Of a DNA stretch of 64,000 nt, positions 22,355 to 32,239 are shown one piece after another. The notes below the pieces were generated by a model that did not search any database, was not told the origin of the DNA, and was given only the letters and a program-made list of their open reading frames with translations. Made by a program: the position numbers and the translations under genes. The stretch is from Leptasterias polaris. Taxonomy: Eukaryota; Echinodermata; Asteroidea; Forcipulatida; Asteriidae. Location of the stretch: NCBI GenBank assembly GCA_037783415.1, contig JAZGTN010000192.1, forward strand, positions 2,728,001 through 2,792,000, in the 5' to 3' direction. Each line of letters begins with the position of its first letter. Position 1 is the first letter of the stretch.

Positions 22355-23105
22355 TTAACCCTTAGCATGCCACTATAGTTTATACACACATACCCTGTGG
22401 CGCCGCATTTCCTGTGACGCGCAGCAAGTAACACAGGGCAAAATCGTTTTGCACAAATTACCTTATGAGGACAGCGTTTTACAGGAAAATCCAAAATAAA
22501 TCATGTTTGTAGACCCAAAGGTTAGAAAGATATGATATTTCAATTTATTTTTTATTTATTTTTTTGGGGGTGCTGGATATTTGTGCTTGTTTTCAGCACT
22601 GAAACACACACCCACACACACACTATTGGCTTAGTAAGGATATTTTTTTTCAAAATTGGGTCCAAAACTTTATGTAAGGCTTATTATAAAAACAAGTTCT
22701 TCATCATTATGTTTTCTAAACTAAACAAGTGCATGTTTATAACCTATGTGCAACAGCCTTTTTGAATTGAATTTATGCAGTACTAGTGCAAAGTTTACTG
22801 ATGAAATCAAAGTGCGACAATATCCTGTTTATTTCAAGTTGCAAATAATCGTGTTTCAAACTGAATAAATATATAAAACAAGATAAATTGGTGTTGTTTT
22901 TGTATATTTCCAACTGTTTGTGTTCAACAAAAATATTCAAGAATTCTTTTTCTCTATAACTATATATTTGTTTGTATAATTTGGAAAACTGTAAACAGTT
23001 TCCCTAATCAATAGAAAATAAAAGCACCTGGTTGTGAAATGCAATAGAGAACTTATAAGTGTTTAAATATCAGGATTGTTCAAACAGATTGCTTCTAAGT
23101 GTCAG

Positions 23106-23481
23106 TTATTTATGGAATCCTGGTACACAGTCCGCCTTGTAATTGACATGCGTGTGGTACAGACGAAAACAAGGTGCAGCACACATAGGCTTTTCGCACT
23201 GAATGCACATTAGTTCCGTCTGATGACGTCGCACTTCACGGTCTTCCACCTTGCCTTGTGTACCCTTCAAGGAGCCCGTGGACGATGGCAAACCGAAACT
23301 TCTCTGGGTGCTGTCTTGATCCGGGGTGTAGAGACTTCCAAATGATCCAACTGTTCACGTAACTCACTTCAAGAAGATAAATGAACACCTTCTTCCACCA
23401 CTTGAGGGTCTTGTGAATGTTGAAGTAATACCACATCCCCTGGTCAGCACGGTCCACTCCTCCCATGTTTTTAGTGTACAG
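23106..23481 (-). pseudogene. piggyBac transposase, C-terminal fragments
   Basis: After the stop the frame reads LYTKNMGGVDRADQ, the third-aspartate motif of piggyBac, then KWWKKVFIYLLEVSYVNSW. A frameshift near 23240-23290 moves the end of the protein to another frame (23291-23106), which carries the cysteine-rich zinc-binding tail: CIQCEKPMCAAPCF then LYHTH. All parts of the family are present, but not in one frame. Confidence 0.8.
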
Positions 23482-24509
23482 CTATATTGCCACTGGCTTG
23501 TCAACTTCACGTGGTTCAAGCTGCCCACGTGCACGTACTTTCTTTTTGAAGGTCATGTCATTGTGGACAGTTGACATGACATTGACCTGTCGTTTGTCAA
23601 ACCATGACAAGAAGAGTGACTTGCCGTCTCGAATGGAAAGCAGGGGATCCCCTTTTTTCAGTTTTGATTTCTTGATTTGTTCAGGAGTGCCGATACGATT
23701 GATTCGAAGCGTTCCGCAAGCACCCATACCATGATCACCGAGGCAGTTGTACAGCTGTGGGGATGAAAATAAATTGTCCATGTCCACATGATGGCCCCTG
23801 TCATACATGGGTTCACACAAACTTGTGACGACTGTTGTGTATAATCCAACTTCTGTCCCACCATTTCTTTTCCCTTTATACAGTTCTGAGTTCCAGATGT
23901 AGCCGGTCTTGGCCTCTGCCAAATTCCAGTAATTCAATCCCCACTTATGAGGCTTATTAGGCTTATATACCTTCATTCTAGTGTGCCCTTTGAATGGAAT
24001 GATGGTCTCATCAACTGAAAGTTCACGATCTGGGTAGTAGGCAGATTGCCATCTCGGAACTAGCATGTCCATGACTTCCTTGATCTTTCCACGTCTGTCA
24101 TGGTTGGGGTCTGCGGCTGTGGTTAGGTTGGCATTGTCGGTACAATGAAAGAATGCCAGAATTAGTTGGAAGCGGTTTCGTGACATGATGGAACGTATTC
24201 CTGGTGCCTCCATTGTCCACTCTGTTGTCCAGTACATGTCATAGTTGGGACGACGATCAATTCCCATCAACAGCACAATGGCCAGGAACGCTTTCATTTC
24301 ACTTTCAGTTACATCCTGCCATTTGCGAAATCTTGAGTGGGGCGCCAAATTGTTCATGCCACCCTTTTTGGAGATTGTGGTTGCGGCATATCTATTTGTT
24401 TCCACAACTAGAAGATTTATGATAGGGGCATCAAAGAAATGTGAGAAAATTCCATATTCTGTTGGCTCTTCCTCACCTTCAAATATTTGCTGACCAGTAG
24501 TAAGAGTAA
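23482..24509 (-). pseudogene. piggyBac transposase, catalytic core
   Basis: The open frame begins inside the inserted element (24606); transposase sequence starts near ITLTTGQQIFEG. Family motifs (residues counted from 24606): WQDVTESEMKAFLAIVLLMG (96-115), RFQLILAFFHCTDN (145-158), LSVDETIIPFKGH (196-208; first catalytic Asp D199) and HHVDMDNLFSSPQLY (272-286; second Asp probably D277). The frame ends at a TAG (23482-23484). The same frame continues directly into the third catalytic motif, so this is a nonsense mutation. The third Asp lies in the next fragment. Confidence 0.85.
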
Positions 24510-24513
24510 TGCA

Positions 24514-24968
24514 CATATCAATTGTAATCCCGGCCCTGGGGGACCCGGGACTAGCGGGGACTTGGCCGGGGATGTACAAATGGCTTGGCGTCACAGTCCC
24601 TGCCATGCCCCGCTACGTGCCCGGCCGGGCGGGGCACTTGTTTTTGTACATCCCCGCACGATCCCGGCCCCGGCATGCGGGGCATTTATAACAACCCCCG
24701 CACAATCCCGGCCCGACCGACATGCAGGGCATTTGTCACCCACAAAACGATCCGGTATTGTCCCGGTAGGGCGGGGAAACAAATGGTACAACCTCGGCAA
24801 AGACCCCGCTATTGTCCCGGTAGGGCGGGGAAACAAATTGTACAACCTCGGCAAAGACCCCGCTATTGTCCTGGCTAGCGGGGCACGGTTTTTGCACATC
24901 CCCGTCTATGTCCCGGCTACCTCTGCCAAAGTCCCGGGTCCCCCAGGGCCGGGACTACAATTGATACG
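24514..24968. mobile_element. GC-rich TIR element inserted in the piggyBac transposase
   Basis: 455 bp with inverted repeats of about 40 bp: CATATCAATTGTAATCCCGG at 24514 and its near-inverse at 24968, continuing through CCCTGGGGGACCCGGGAC. TGCA stands on both sides (24510-24513, 24969-24972), a possible 4-bp target duplication. It contains two copies of a 54-bp direct repeat (about 24757 and 24811) and many CCCGGC/GCGGGG words. It is far more GC-rich than its surroundings and can fold almost end to end. It has no coding capacity; the frames across it are side effects of GC content. The superfamily is unknown. Confidence 0.75.
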
Positions 24969-25288
24969 TGCATAAAGGGAACCAACCAGTCATCATCGTA
25001 GGCTCTCAGAAATACACCACGCATCTCTTCGTCACGACCCACTCGCTGCTGATTTTCATCGGGGAAATCGTCCGATTCGGACCCATCATCGATGCTGTTT
25101 GGCTCAGCTTGTACATCGTGTACATGTACATGTACATTACCATCGCTCGTACCTTCACCGTCATCGCTATGATCGTCGAGAAAGGGCTCTTCGAAATCCG
25201 AATCTCCAGAGTCCGAATCATTAAAAATCTCCCGAAATGCAGCTTGGGCATCCATTGTTGACGACTCTTTGTTTTTACGCACAAACAA
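24917..25288 (-). pseudogene. piggyBac transposase, N-terminal fragment
   Basis: Starts MFVRKNKESSTMDAQAAF and continues with a long acidic stretch (DSDSGDSDFEEPFLDDHSDD), usual for piggyBac N-termini, then AYDDDWLVPFM. From about residue 108 the frame runs into the inserted GC-rich element, so the last residues are not transposase. A second in-frame Met at residue 12 is an alternative start. Confidence 0.7.
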
Positions 25289-25534
25289 ACTCGGATTTTT
25301 AACGGCAAATATAATGATTTTGTTTTATAAAATGAAGCTGTGTATCGATGAGAAAGTATTGTCCATGTATTCAACTGAATAATCTAAGGTGTTGGGAGGG
25401 TCAGGGGTCAATAATTTCCCAGAATTCAGTGAGGTAAGATTGGATATACTCGTGGGCGACTCCAGTCGCCAGTGGCGCCCTGCTTGTGAAATGGGTTCGG
25501 CGACGCGAGTCGCCGGTGGCATGCAAAGGGTTAA

Positions 25535-25579
25535 TAGGAACATTTAGTATTTGCGGATACATTACTCCTATTACATAAC
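25535..25579 (+). other. gypsy leader, right part
   Basis: Short remainder of the leader between the TTAA of the piggyBac insertion and the gag ATG. Confidence 0.55.
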
Positions 25580-26902
25580 ATGGCCAATAATTACGTGAAG
25601 GTACAAGGAGTAGGGTCTGTGCATCAATTCCCACTTGAAAGTGAAGGAGGTCCACTGCGCCTTTCAGTTCTTCAGTCACGATATCCAACTGCTCGGGGCC
25701 TCTTATACTCTGATGACGATGCTAAAGTTGTAGTACCAGCGCACAAAGAGATTATTAAACCTCCACGAGATGGATGGGGTGTCCGTATCTACTCTGCTCT
25801 TCTTCCGAAAGTGACTCCTTCACCAACCAAAGATGACACACTTCTAGACATACAGTCGCAATTGGTGAAGCTTCTTTCAAAACCCCAGACACAACTTGTG
25901 ATGGCACCGGAGTGGAAAATTTCCCCGTTTGATGGAAAGGTCGGAGAAGTGCGGGAGTTCGTAACGAGTATCCGTAATGCGTTCCAGCGTTACTCCATAC
26001 CACAAGATCAGCAGGGACCCTTTCTACTGGACTACTTGCGTGGAGGCCCTAAAGCAGAGGTTAAAGCCATGCTGTCGGAAGAGAAAAAGATCAAGGAAGT
26101 CCTAGATTTTCTTCTTGAATCATATGGGGACAGACTAGCGACAGGAGAGCTCCAGCGATTGTTTTTGGAGAGACGACAGAGGCATGGAGAAAGCGTCCGA
26201 GACTATGCAGTGGACATTGAAAGGCGTTTCTTGAGGCTTACACGACATGATGGAAAGCTATACTCAAGTCCAGACACTACATTGGCGGAGCAGTTCATCG
26301 AAGGACTTGGTGACTCATACATACGAAACACATGCCGTGATAGGTTTGAACAAGGGACTGTGAAGGCATTTCGGGAACTCCGTGAGTACGCCATAAAACG
26401 TGAGGGAAGGGAGGAAGCCAGGGACAAATCTAAGGGACCCTCTGACATCTTCAATTCAGCTCTCCATCTCGGAGACAGTAATGCTCCACGTTCAGAAGAT
26501 TTACATCAGGTGTTCCGGGAGATGTCTGACCGTGTGGTTGAAGCAGTGAGACAGGTAGCAAGACCATCACAATCATTTGGGGCAAGAGACAACTACAGCA
26601 GTCAGCAACCTCGGGCCGGAAACTGTTACAACTGCAATTCCCCCGGCCATTTTGCGAGACAGTGCCCATTAAGGAGACGACCACCCCGTCCGAGATTTGA
26701 ACAATCTGAGATTTACTACCCGACTCATCAAAGAGCACCTCTCCAGCCAGCACCAGCAGGTGAAATGTTTCGACAGACCGGACAGCATACCGCACCACAG
26801 ACTGCACCACAGACGTCCTTTGGTTCAACAACACCCCAGGGTCCAAATCCAGTAACAAGCCATACATCAGAAGTAGCTATACTAGTTCATCAGCAGGAAT
26901 GA
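25580..26902 (+). CDS. gag: Gag polyprotein of the gypsy element
   Basis: 440 codons. A capsid-like helical region spans about residues 110-285 (FDGKVGEVREFVTSIRNAF, then the retrotransposon-gag pattern LRGGPKAEVKAML and LFLERRQRHGESVRDYA). Then comes a basic linker and one CCHC knuckle, CYNCNSPGHFARQC (C349, C352, H357, C362), which binds the RNA genome. The C-terminal 75 residues are Pro/Gln/Thr-rich. The stop overlaps the ATG of the protease frame (ATGA). The start is the first Met after the leader. Confidence 0.9.
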   Translation: MANNYVKVQGVGSVHQFPLESEGGPLRLSVLQSRYPTARGLLYSDDDAKVVVPAHKEIIKPPRDGWGVRIYSALLPKVTPSPTKDDTLLDIQSQLVKLLSKPQTQLVMAPEWKISPFDGKVGEVREFVTSIRNAFQRYSIPQDQQGPFLLDYLRGGPKAEVKAMLSEEKKIKEVLDFLLESYGDRLATGELQRLFLERRQRHGESVRDYAVDIERRFLRLTRHDGKLYSSPDTTLAEQFIEGLGDSYIRNTCRDRFEQGTVKAFRELREYAIKREGREEARDKSKGPSDIFNSALHLGDSNAPRSEDLHQVFREMSDRVVEAVRQVARPSQSFGARDNYSSQQPRAGNCYNCNSPGHFARQCPLRRRPPRPRFEQSEIYYPTHQRAPLQPAPAGEMFRQTGQHTAPQTAPQTSFGSTTPQGPNPVTSHTSEVAILVHQQE

Positions 26903-27342
26903 ATGAAGAATTCATAACAAAGGCTGTGGGAGAATGTTTTTCCGTAGCGGTGACATTTCAAGATATACCTGTGAGATGTCTTTTGGATCCAGGCTCTCAA
27001 GTCACTACTGTAAACGAGAGATTTTTCCGTGATGTCCTAGAACCAAGGGGCTTCAAACTGCAAGACATTCCTAAGCTTTTCTCCCTGGTGTCAGCAAATG
27101 GAGCAGCCATCCCATACATTGGATGTTTTGAAACAGATATGTGTGCAGTAAACCAGGTCATTGAAGCACGTGTGGTCCTGGTTATCCGAGAGGAGCATCC
27201 TACCCTATCATCAGCAGGTAGAGGAAATGTACAAGGAATCCTCGGGATGAATGTGTTGCAGCGATGTTGGGAAGAGTTAATGAGCTTGGAAGGTCGTTCC
27301 TTCATGACAAAGATAGACTGGCCATCCCCTGATGTTGTCTGA
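26899..27342 (+). CDS. aspartic protease of the gypsy element
   Basis: 147 codons, in the -1 frame relative to gag with a four-base overlap. RCLLDPGSQVTTV (about 27-38) is the active-site loop and VQGILGMNVL (about 109-118) the second conserved strand. The loop reads D30-P31-G32 where retropepsins have D-T-G or D-S-G, so this copy may be inactive or belong to a variant lineage. The frame ends in TGA, but the same frame is open again directly after it. Either the TGA is read through or it is a mutation. Confidence 0.78.
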   Translation: MNEEFITKAVGECFSVAVTFQDIPVRCLLDPGSQVTTVNERFFRDVLEPRGFKLQDIPKLFSLVSANGAAIPYIGCFETDMCAVNQVIEARVVLVIREEHPTLSSAGRGNVQGILGMNVLQRCWEELMSLEGRSFMTKIDWPSPDVV

Positions 27343-27738
27343 CAGAAGGCACTAAAGACAGTTGAACAAAAGATGACTTTTGGAACAGAGAGTGGTGAGA
27401 TTGGAAAGGCGTACCTTGGTGGGGGGTCTTTGGTTATTTCAGCCCGTCAAGCTGTTGTGATTGAGGGCAGATCCCTTTCAGGGCCTACCGGCGATTCATA
27501 CGAGGCCGTCCTAGAACCTACGATGGAGACGGGGGTATTCCCATCTGGTGTCAGTTTGGCTACATCTTTTGTGAAGGTAGATGCAGGACGTTTTCCGGTG
27601 ACTGTGTTCAACGAAAGCAATGCCGAAGTCGTGATCTCAAAGTCTGCACCTCTGGGGACTCTCTTCCTCTGTTCTCTAGTTTGTGATGATGAAGCTGATA
27701 CATCTACTGCAAGTAACTTTACCGGATGTTGGGGTTAA
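27343..27738 (+). CDS. protease-to-RT linker, same frame as the protease
   Basis: Continuation of the protease frame after the in-frame TGA (27340-27342). The first Met is at 27373. It is rich in beta-prone segments such as SARQAVVIEGRSL and FPVTVFNESNAEVVIS, as usual between protease and RT in gypsy elements of this type. It overlaps the pol frame at 27683-27738, where a +1 change of frame would join them. Confidence 0.65.
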   Translation, partial: QKALKTVEQKMTFGTESGEIGKAYLGGGSLVISARQAVVIEGRSLSGPTGDSYEAVLEPTMETGVFPSGVSLATSFVKVDAGRFPVTVFNESNAEVVISKSAPLGTLFLCSLVCDDEADTSTASNFTGCWG

Positions 27739-30700
27739 CGGGATTGTTGTAGACGACCAGGTAGACCGGCAGCCAGTTGACGTTGACGTGGATGAGACAC
27801 TTTTGGATCCCGGTCAAATCACAAAGATAAAGACACTCCTTGAGAAACACCAGAATGTTCTTTCCAGTCATGACCGTGATTTTGGTTTCACAGACACCAT
27901 AACACATCGAATAGACACTGGGCTTACTCATCCGATCCGACAGCGTCATCGCCCACTCCCACCTGCTCAATATCAAGCTGTCCGAGAGCACATAAAGACT
28001 CTTCTTGAAGAGGGGATTGTGAGAGAAAGTAAAAGTCCATGGGCATCTCCGGTGGTGGTGGTACAAAAAAAAGACGGCAGTATCCGTCTATGTGTGGATT
28101 ACCGCCAGCTTAATAGGGTTACACATCGTGACTCCTTTCCACTCCCACGTATCGAGGAATCTCTTCAAGCACTTGGGGGAGCCCAGTTTTTCACCGTGTT
28201 GGATCTTACCAGTGGTTATTACCAGGTTGCCATGCACCAGGAGGATGTAGAGAAGACGGCCTTCGTCGTGCCTTTTGGTCTCTTTGAGTTTACAAGACTA
28301 CCATTTGGCCTCTCCAACGCCCCGGCGACGTTTCAACGACTGATGCAGCAGTGTCTTGGCGACCAATGCTTTGACAATGTTCTCATTTATTTAGATGACA
28401 TCATAGTGTATTCAACCGATTTTGACTCCCATTTAGTTCATCTTGACAGAGTGTTTTCCAGACTTGGTCAGCATGGGCTCAAGCTGAAACCAGCTAAGTG
28501 TCACTTACTAAAGCAGGAGGTAAAGTACTTGGGGCATCTTGTGTCTAGTAGCGGTGTTGCAGTTGACCCAGAAAAAGTAACAGCAGTCAAGAACTGGCCA
28601 GAGCCATCTACAGTGAGAGATGTTCGTGCCTTTCTGGGGTTTACTGGGTTCTTCCGCAGATTCATCAAGGGTTATGCTTCAGTTGCAGAGCCGCTCTTTC
28701 GGTACCTACGATGTGACACAGGAACAAAGAACAAGCAGAAACGATCTCGGAATGTCCAGGTTTCACTTGATAATGCAGGGAAGGCTGCATTCAACACACT
28801 GATTGATTGTCTCACCAAAGCTCCTGTCTTGTCATATGCAAACTTCAGTAAGCCCTTCTGTGTTGAGACTGACGCATGTGGCACTGGCCTTGGGGCTGTT
28901 TTATTCCAGCTAGATGATGACAAAAAGCACCGAGTGATTGCGTATGCCTCCCGAGCATTGCGACCGACAGAGAGAAATGGCCACTACAGTGCATTCAAAC
29001 TTGAATTGCTGGCAATCAAGTGGGCTGTTACAGAAGTGTTTAAAGATTATCTCCTTGGTCATCGATGTACAGTTGTCACAGATCATCATCCGTTGACATA
29101 CCTCGACAAAGCCAACTTGAACTGCCATGAGATGCGATGGGTTCAACAGCTAAGCTCATTTGATTTTGAACTGATTTACAGACCAGGAAAGAATAACCAG
29201 GTGCCCGACATTCTTTCCCGACGAGATGGACCCAGTGATCAAGTCAACAGCCAACCAGCTGATGTTGACAGTACACCAACTGTAGTGACTGCTGCTATGA
29301 CAAGTTCTGCCTTATCCACTTGTTTAGGGCACCACACACAGGGAACTGATCTACCTTTGTCATTTTGTCACCATATTGAAGCTTGCCGTCTCGGTACTCC
29401 ATGCTTGCCTGGTCACACAACAGAGCAGTTGAGAGAGCTGCAGCAAAAGGATGCGGTATTGCTGAAGGTGGTAACGTTTGTCGAGAGAGGTGAAAAACCA
29501 AGTTCCGAGGAAAGAGCCACTTGTAACCAAGAGGTCCTAGCCATTCTACGTGATTGGAAACGTCTTACTCTTAGAGATGGTCTTCTTCACAGAAAGGTGA
29601 CATCCCCTTCTGATCATCAGATACACTTTCAATTGGTACTTCCGTTGGCTCTTCAGAAGGAAGCGCTTACCAGTTATCATGACGAAGCTGGACATTTCGG
29701 AGCCAAACGCACATTTCAGCTTCTCTGGCCACGACTCTTCTGGCACAACATGGAGACAACTGTGAAGAAATGCTGCGCACTATGCAAACGGTGTACCCTG
29801 AGCAAACCGCCTGTTCGTAAGACTCGACCACCCTTGGGAACTCTATCTGCCAGTGCTCCTATGGAAACTATTGCAATGGATTACACGGTCCTCGAACCTT
29901 CAACTGATGGCTATGAAAATGTTTTGGTGGTAACGGACATCTTCACCAAATATGTTTGGGCTATACCAACAAAGGACCAGAAAGCCTGTACAGTAGCCAG
30001 AGCCTTGGTGAAACATGTCTTCCTCCCATTTGGCTGCCCTCTGCGTCTGCACTCAGATTGCGGGAGAAACTTTGAATCCAAAGTCATTATGGAGTTGTGT
30101 CAGCTTTATGGAGTACAGCGCAGTCATACCACTCCCTATCATCCGGCTGGTAATGGCCAATGCGAAAGATTCAACAGGACAATGCATAACATGTTGGCTT
30201 CCTTGCCAGATAAGAAGAAGAAAAGGTGGACTGCTCACTTGCAAACACTTGTGTTTGCCTACAATGGCTCGATTCATTCAACAACTGGTGTCGACCCTTT
30301 TTTCCTTATGTTCGGGAGGAATGCTCGATTCCCACATGGTACAGTCTTAGGCGTGGAAGCCACAAACCCACAAAGGCAGGGAGTCGAATCGTATATTCAT
30401 CAACACCAAAAGACTCTCAGTGTTGCACGCACGATTGCATTCAAGAGGATGGAACAGGCTGCTGTTGCAAGAAGGGCTCTTCATGACAAGAAAGTGTTTG
30501 AGAGACCACTGGGAGTTGGCCAGTATGTTCTTGTGCGCCGCCATGCTCACAGGGGCCGAGCTAAGATTCAAGACTTTTGGGAGGAGGAGCCTTATCTCGT
30601 CACCAAGCGGCCGTTTGATGATCAACCAGTGTATGTGGTTCGAAATCGCCAAGGGAAAGAGAAGGTCCTTCACCGGTGTTCAATCAAACTTTGCCCATGG

Positions 30701-30982
30701 ATGCAGGAGGGCAATCCTTCTTCATCAGATGAGAATGATGATACCACAGATGTGTCCGATGTAGAATCTCCATCTCCAATCGGCTACTCATTGAGGCAGG
30801 TTCCAACAGGGAACTTTCCACTCCAACGAGAAGTCTATCAGACTTTGCATGGTGATCCAGATGATGTTACCGAGATAGGGTCAAGTGTTGGTCCAGCAGT
30901 GGAAGCTAGCAGATCTACTCGCTATCCTGTGAGGAGCTGTCGTGGGCGGCAACCAGAGAGATTTTTTAACTCTGATTTTTAG
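27683..30982 (+). CDS. pol: Pol: reverse transcriptase, RNase H, integrase
   Basis: 1099 codons, uninterrupted. RT about 85-275: FTVLDLTSGYYQ (D174) and YLDDIIVYS (D238, D239). RNase H: CVETDACGTGLG (D397), E441, VTDHHPLTYL (D467), PDILSR (D509). Integrase: zinc-binding H666-x4-H671-x29-C701-x2-C704 and catalytic D733, D792, E828 with 35 residues between the last two, as expected. A GPY/F-like module (QYVLVRR...EEPYLV...HRCSIKL) follows near 975-1025, then an acidic tail. All catalytic residues are present. The Met at 27683 is formal: the frame is the gag frame, so the protein is probably made as a fusion after two frame changes. Confidence 0.93.
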   Translation: MMMKLIHLLQVTLPDVGVNGIVVDDQVDRQPVDVDVDETLLDPGQITKIKTLLEKHQNVLSSHDRDFGFTDTITHRIDTGLTHPIRQRHRPLPPAQYQAVREHIKTLLEEGIVRESKSPWASPVVVVQKKDGSIRLCVDYRQLNRVTHRDSFPLPRIEESLQALGGAQFFTVLDLTSGYYQVAMHQEDVEKTAFVVPFGLFEFTRLPFGLSNAPATFQRLMQQCLGDQCFDNVLIYLDDIIVYSTDFDSHLVHLDRVFSRLGQHGLKLKPAKCHLLKQEVKYLGHLVSSSGVAVDPEKVTAVKNWPEPSTVRDVRAFLGFTGFFRRFIKGYASVAEPLFRYLRCDTGTKNKQKRSRNVQVSLDNAGKAAFNTLIDCLTKAPVLSYANFSKPFCVETDACGTGLGAVLFQLDDDKKHRVIAYASRALRPTERNGHYSAFKLELLAIKWAVTEVFKDYLLGHRCTVVTDHHPLTYLDKANLNCHEMRWVQQLSSFDFELIYRPGKNNQVPDILSRRDGPSDQVNSQPADVDSTPTVVTAAMTSSALSTCLGHHTQGTDLPLSFCHHIEACRLGTPCLPGHTTEQLRELQQKDAVLLKVVTFVERGEKPSSEERATCNQEVLAILRDWKRLTLRDGLLHRKVTSPSDHQIHFQLVLPLALQKEALTSYHDEAGHFGAKRTFQLLWPRLFWHNMETTVKKCCALCKRCTLSKPPVRKTRPPLGTLSASAPMETIAMDYTVLEPSTDGYENVLVVTDIFTKYVWAIPTKDQKACTVARALVKHVFLPFGCPLRLHSDCGRNFESKVIMELCQLYGVQRSHTTPYHPAGNGQCERFNRTMHNMLASLPDKKKKRWTAHLQTLVFAYNGSIHSTTGVDPFFLMFGRNARFPHGTVLGVEATNPQRQGVESYIHQHQKTLSVARTIAFKRMEQAAVARRALHDKKVFERPLGVGQYVLVRRHAHRGRAKIQDFWEEEPYLVTKRPFDDQPVYVVRNRQGKEKVLHRCSIKLCPWMQEGNPSSSDENDDTTDVSDVESPSPIGYSLRQVPTGNFPLQREVYQTLHGDPDDVTEIGSSVGPAVEASRSTRYPVRSCRGRQPERFFNSDF

Positions 30983-31227
30983 GCCAACCTATACACCCCG
31001 GTATAGCGTAACATGTTTTTGAGTCGCTACCTTTTGTAATGACTACTGTGTGTCTTTGGACATTCTTAAACAACTTTTTGGGTGTATTTCCAAGTATGTT
31101 AATTGTTAAGCTTTTTGGTAAAGTTTACCCTTAAGGATGTATCTTTATTCATCTGTTGTGCATTTTGATTGAGCTGGCAGAACTCTAACGAGACCACACC
31201 CCTGGTCATCAAGAGACGATGACTACT

Positions 31228-31240
31228 AGGCGGGGAAGGT
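31228..31240 (+). other. polypurine tract of the gypsy element
   Basis: AGGCGGGGAAGGT, all purine but for two pyrimidines, directly before the 3' LTR. It primes plus-strand synthesis. Confidence 0.75.
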
Positions 31241-32239
31241 TGTGAGGAGTCTCTGTTTTAGTTGATGTTAGTTAATTGTTATACGTTATCTAAAGTTGTT
31301 CTCTCTCCGCTGAGGATGCGGGGTGGCGCCCTTTAAATTCTAGTGACCCCCCCCCCCACGCTCCTCACCGCCTGCACAATCTTCAACAGGTGAGGATGCC
31401 AAACTTTCTCCGTAGTTTTAAACATTTTATTTGATCATTATATTGCAATATTATCAACTCATGCTTATGTTCATTATAACCGCAAATATTTATAGATTCA
31501 TATTGTGTTGTAGATTTTGGGAATTCCGTTGCCTAAAATGTGTAATTTTACGATTGGAAAACTTGTGTTAGGTCACGAAAATGAGGTGATGCTTTATGGA
31601 TGCATTACACGTGTGTTGGTTAGTGTTGCGGTACACGGTACACGCGTAGGCGTGTGAGTTAATGTTAACGTTGCTATGGACGGACGGATGTATGTATGGC
31701 AATGGCGCTGTTGGACATTGGGGGAATGAGTGTGTATTTCTGTGTGAAAGTTGTGTAAGTGAAGTTGGGCGCTCAACGATGTATGTTTGTGTCTCATATC
31801 CCCATTGCCCAGTACTGCTATGCCATTAGTATATCCAAGTGTAGTGTCTACTGAGAGAATATGAGGCCCTTAATAATGTCGACTAGTGAGCTGGAGTTTA
31901 ATATTTGCTATATTATAATAGATGCACAATGAGATAATACATGTAGTATTTGAAAGGCATGTAACTTGGATTTTATACGACACACTTGAGGATTATATTT
32001 TGGTTCTAATGTATTTTTGTGTATTCTTTTCCGCCTGCACAATCTTCAACAGATCCATTGTGCAGGTTAGGTCACTTCAGTTAAATTAAAGATCAACCCA
32101 TAGTGGAGAGAGAAAACAGAACCTGTGTGCTACACTTCAGTCATTTAAACTATAAATCTTACTGCCGCTTTGGACCCCCCCATCACACTTCACTAGACCT
32201 CGGAACACGATTCCTCACGAGCCGCCCCCCCTTCTTACA
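31241..32239 (+). repeat. 3' LTR of the gypsy element
   Basis: 999 bp, same ends as the 5' LTR. It lacks a 19-bp segment present in the 5' LTR (near 21138) and has shorter C-tracts. Three substitutions were seen by eye. Confidence 0.93.

Larger units (their letters stand above)
22359..25530 (-). mobile_element. defective piggyBac transposon nested in the gypsy leader
   Basis: The ends are CCCTTAGCATGCCAC (22359) and, inverted, CCCTTTGCATGCCAC (25530), 14 of 15 identical. TTAA stands on both sides (22355-22358, 25531-25534): the piggyBac signature. Length 3172 bp. Subterminal GTGGCGCC-like words occur at both ends. The transposase is on the minus strand, opposite to the host element, and is broken by an inserted GC-rich element, an in-frame stop and a frameshift. 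Because the gypsy element is itself young, this insertion is recent too, yet its coding damage suggests it arrived as a non-autonomous copy. Confidence 0.92.
20524..32239 (+). mobile_element. complete Ty3/gypsy LTR retrotransposon carrying a nested piggyBac
   Basis: 5' LTR, tRNA-Ser primer site, leader, gag, protease, reverse transcriptase-RNase H-integrase, polypurine tract and 3' LTR follow in order. The integrase lies downstream of RNase H, the gypsy order. Flanks AAAA on both sides fit a 4-bp target duplication, but both flanks are A-rich, so this is weak. Removing the piggyBac and one TTAA leaves about 8.5 kb. By eye the LTRs differ by three substitutions, one 19-bp indel and C-tract length: a recent insertion. 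There is no env-like frame after pol. Confidence 0.92.

Noticed and set aside
24487..24975. Plus-strand frames of 60-162 codons across the GC-rich element
   Set aside because: They arise from GC content and the internal 54-bp repeat, and resemble no protein.
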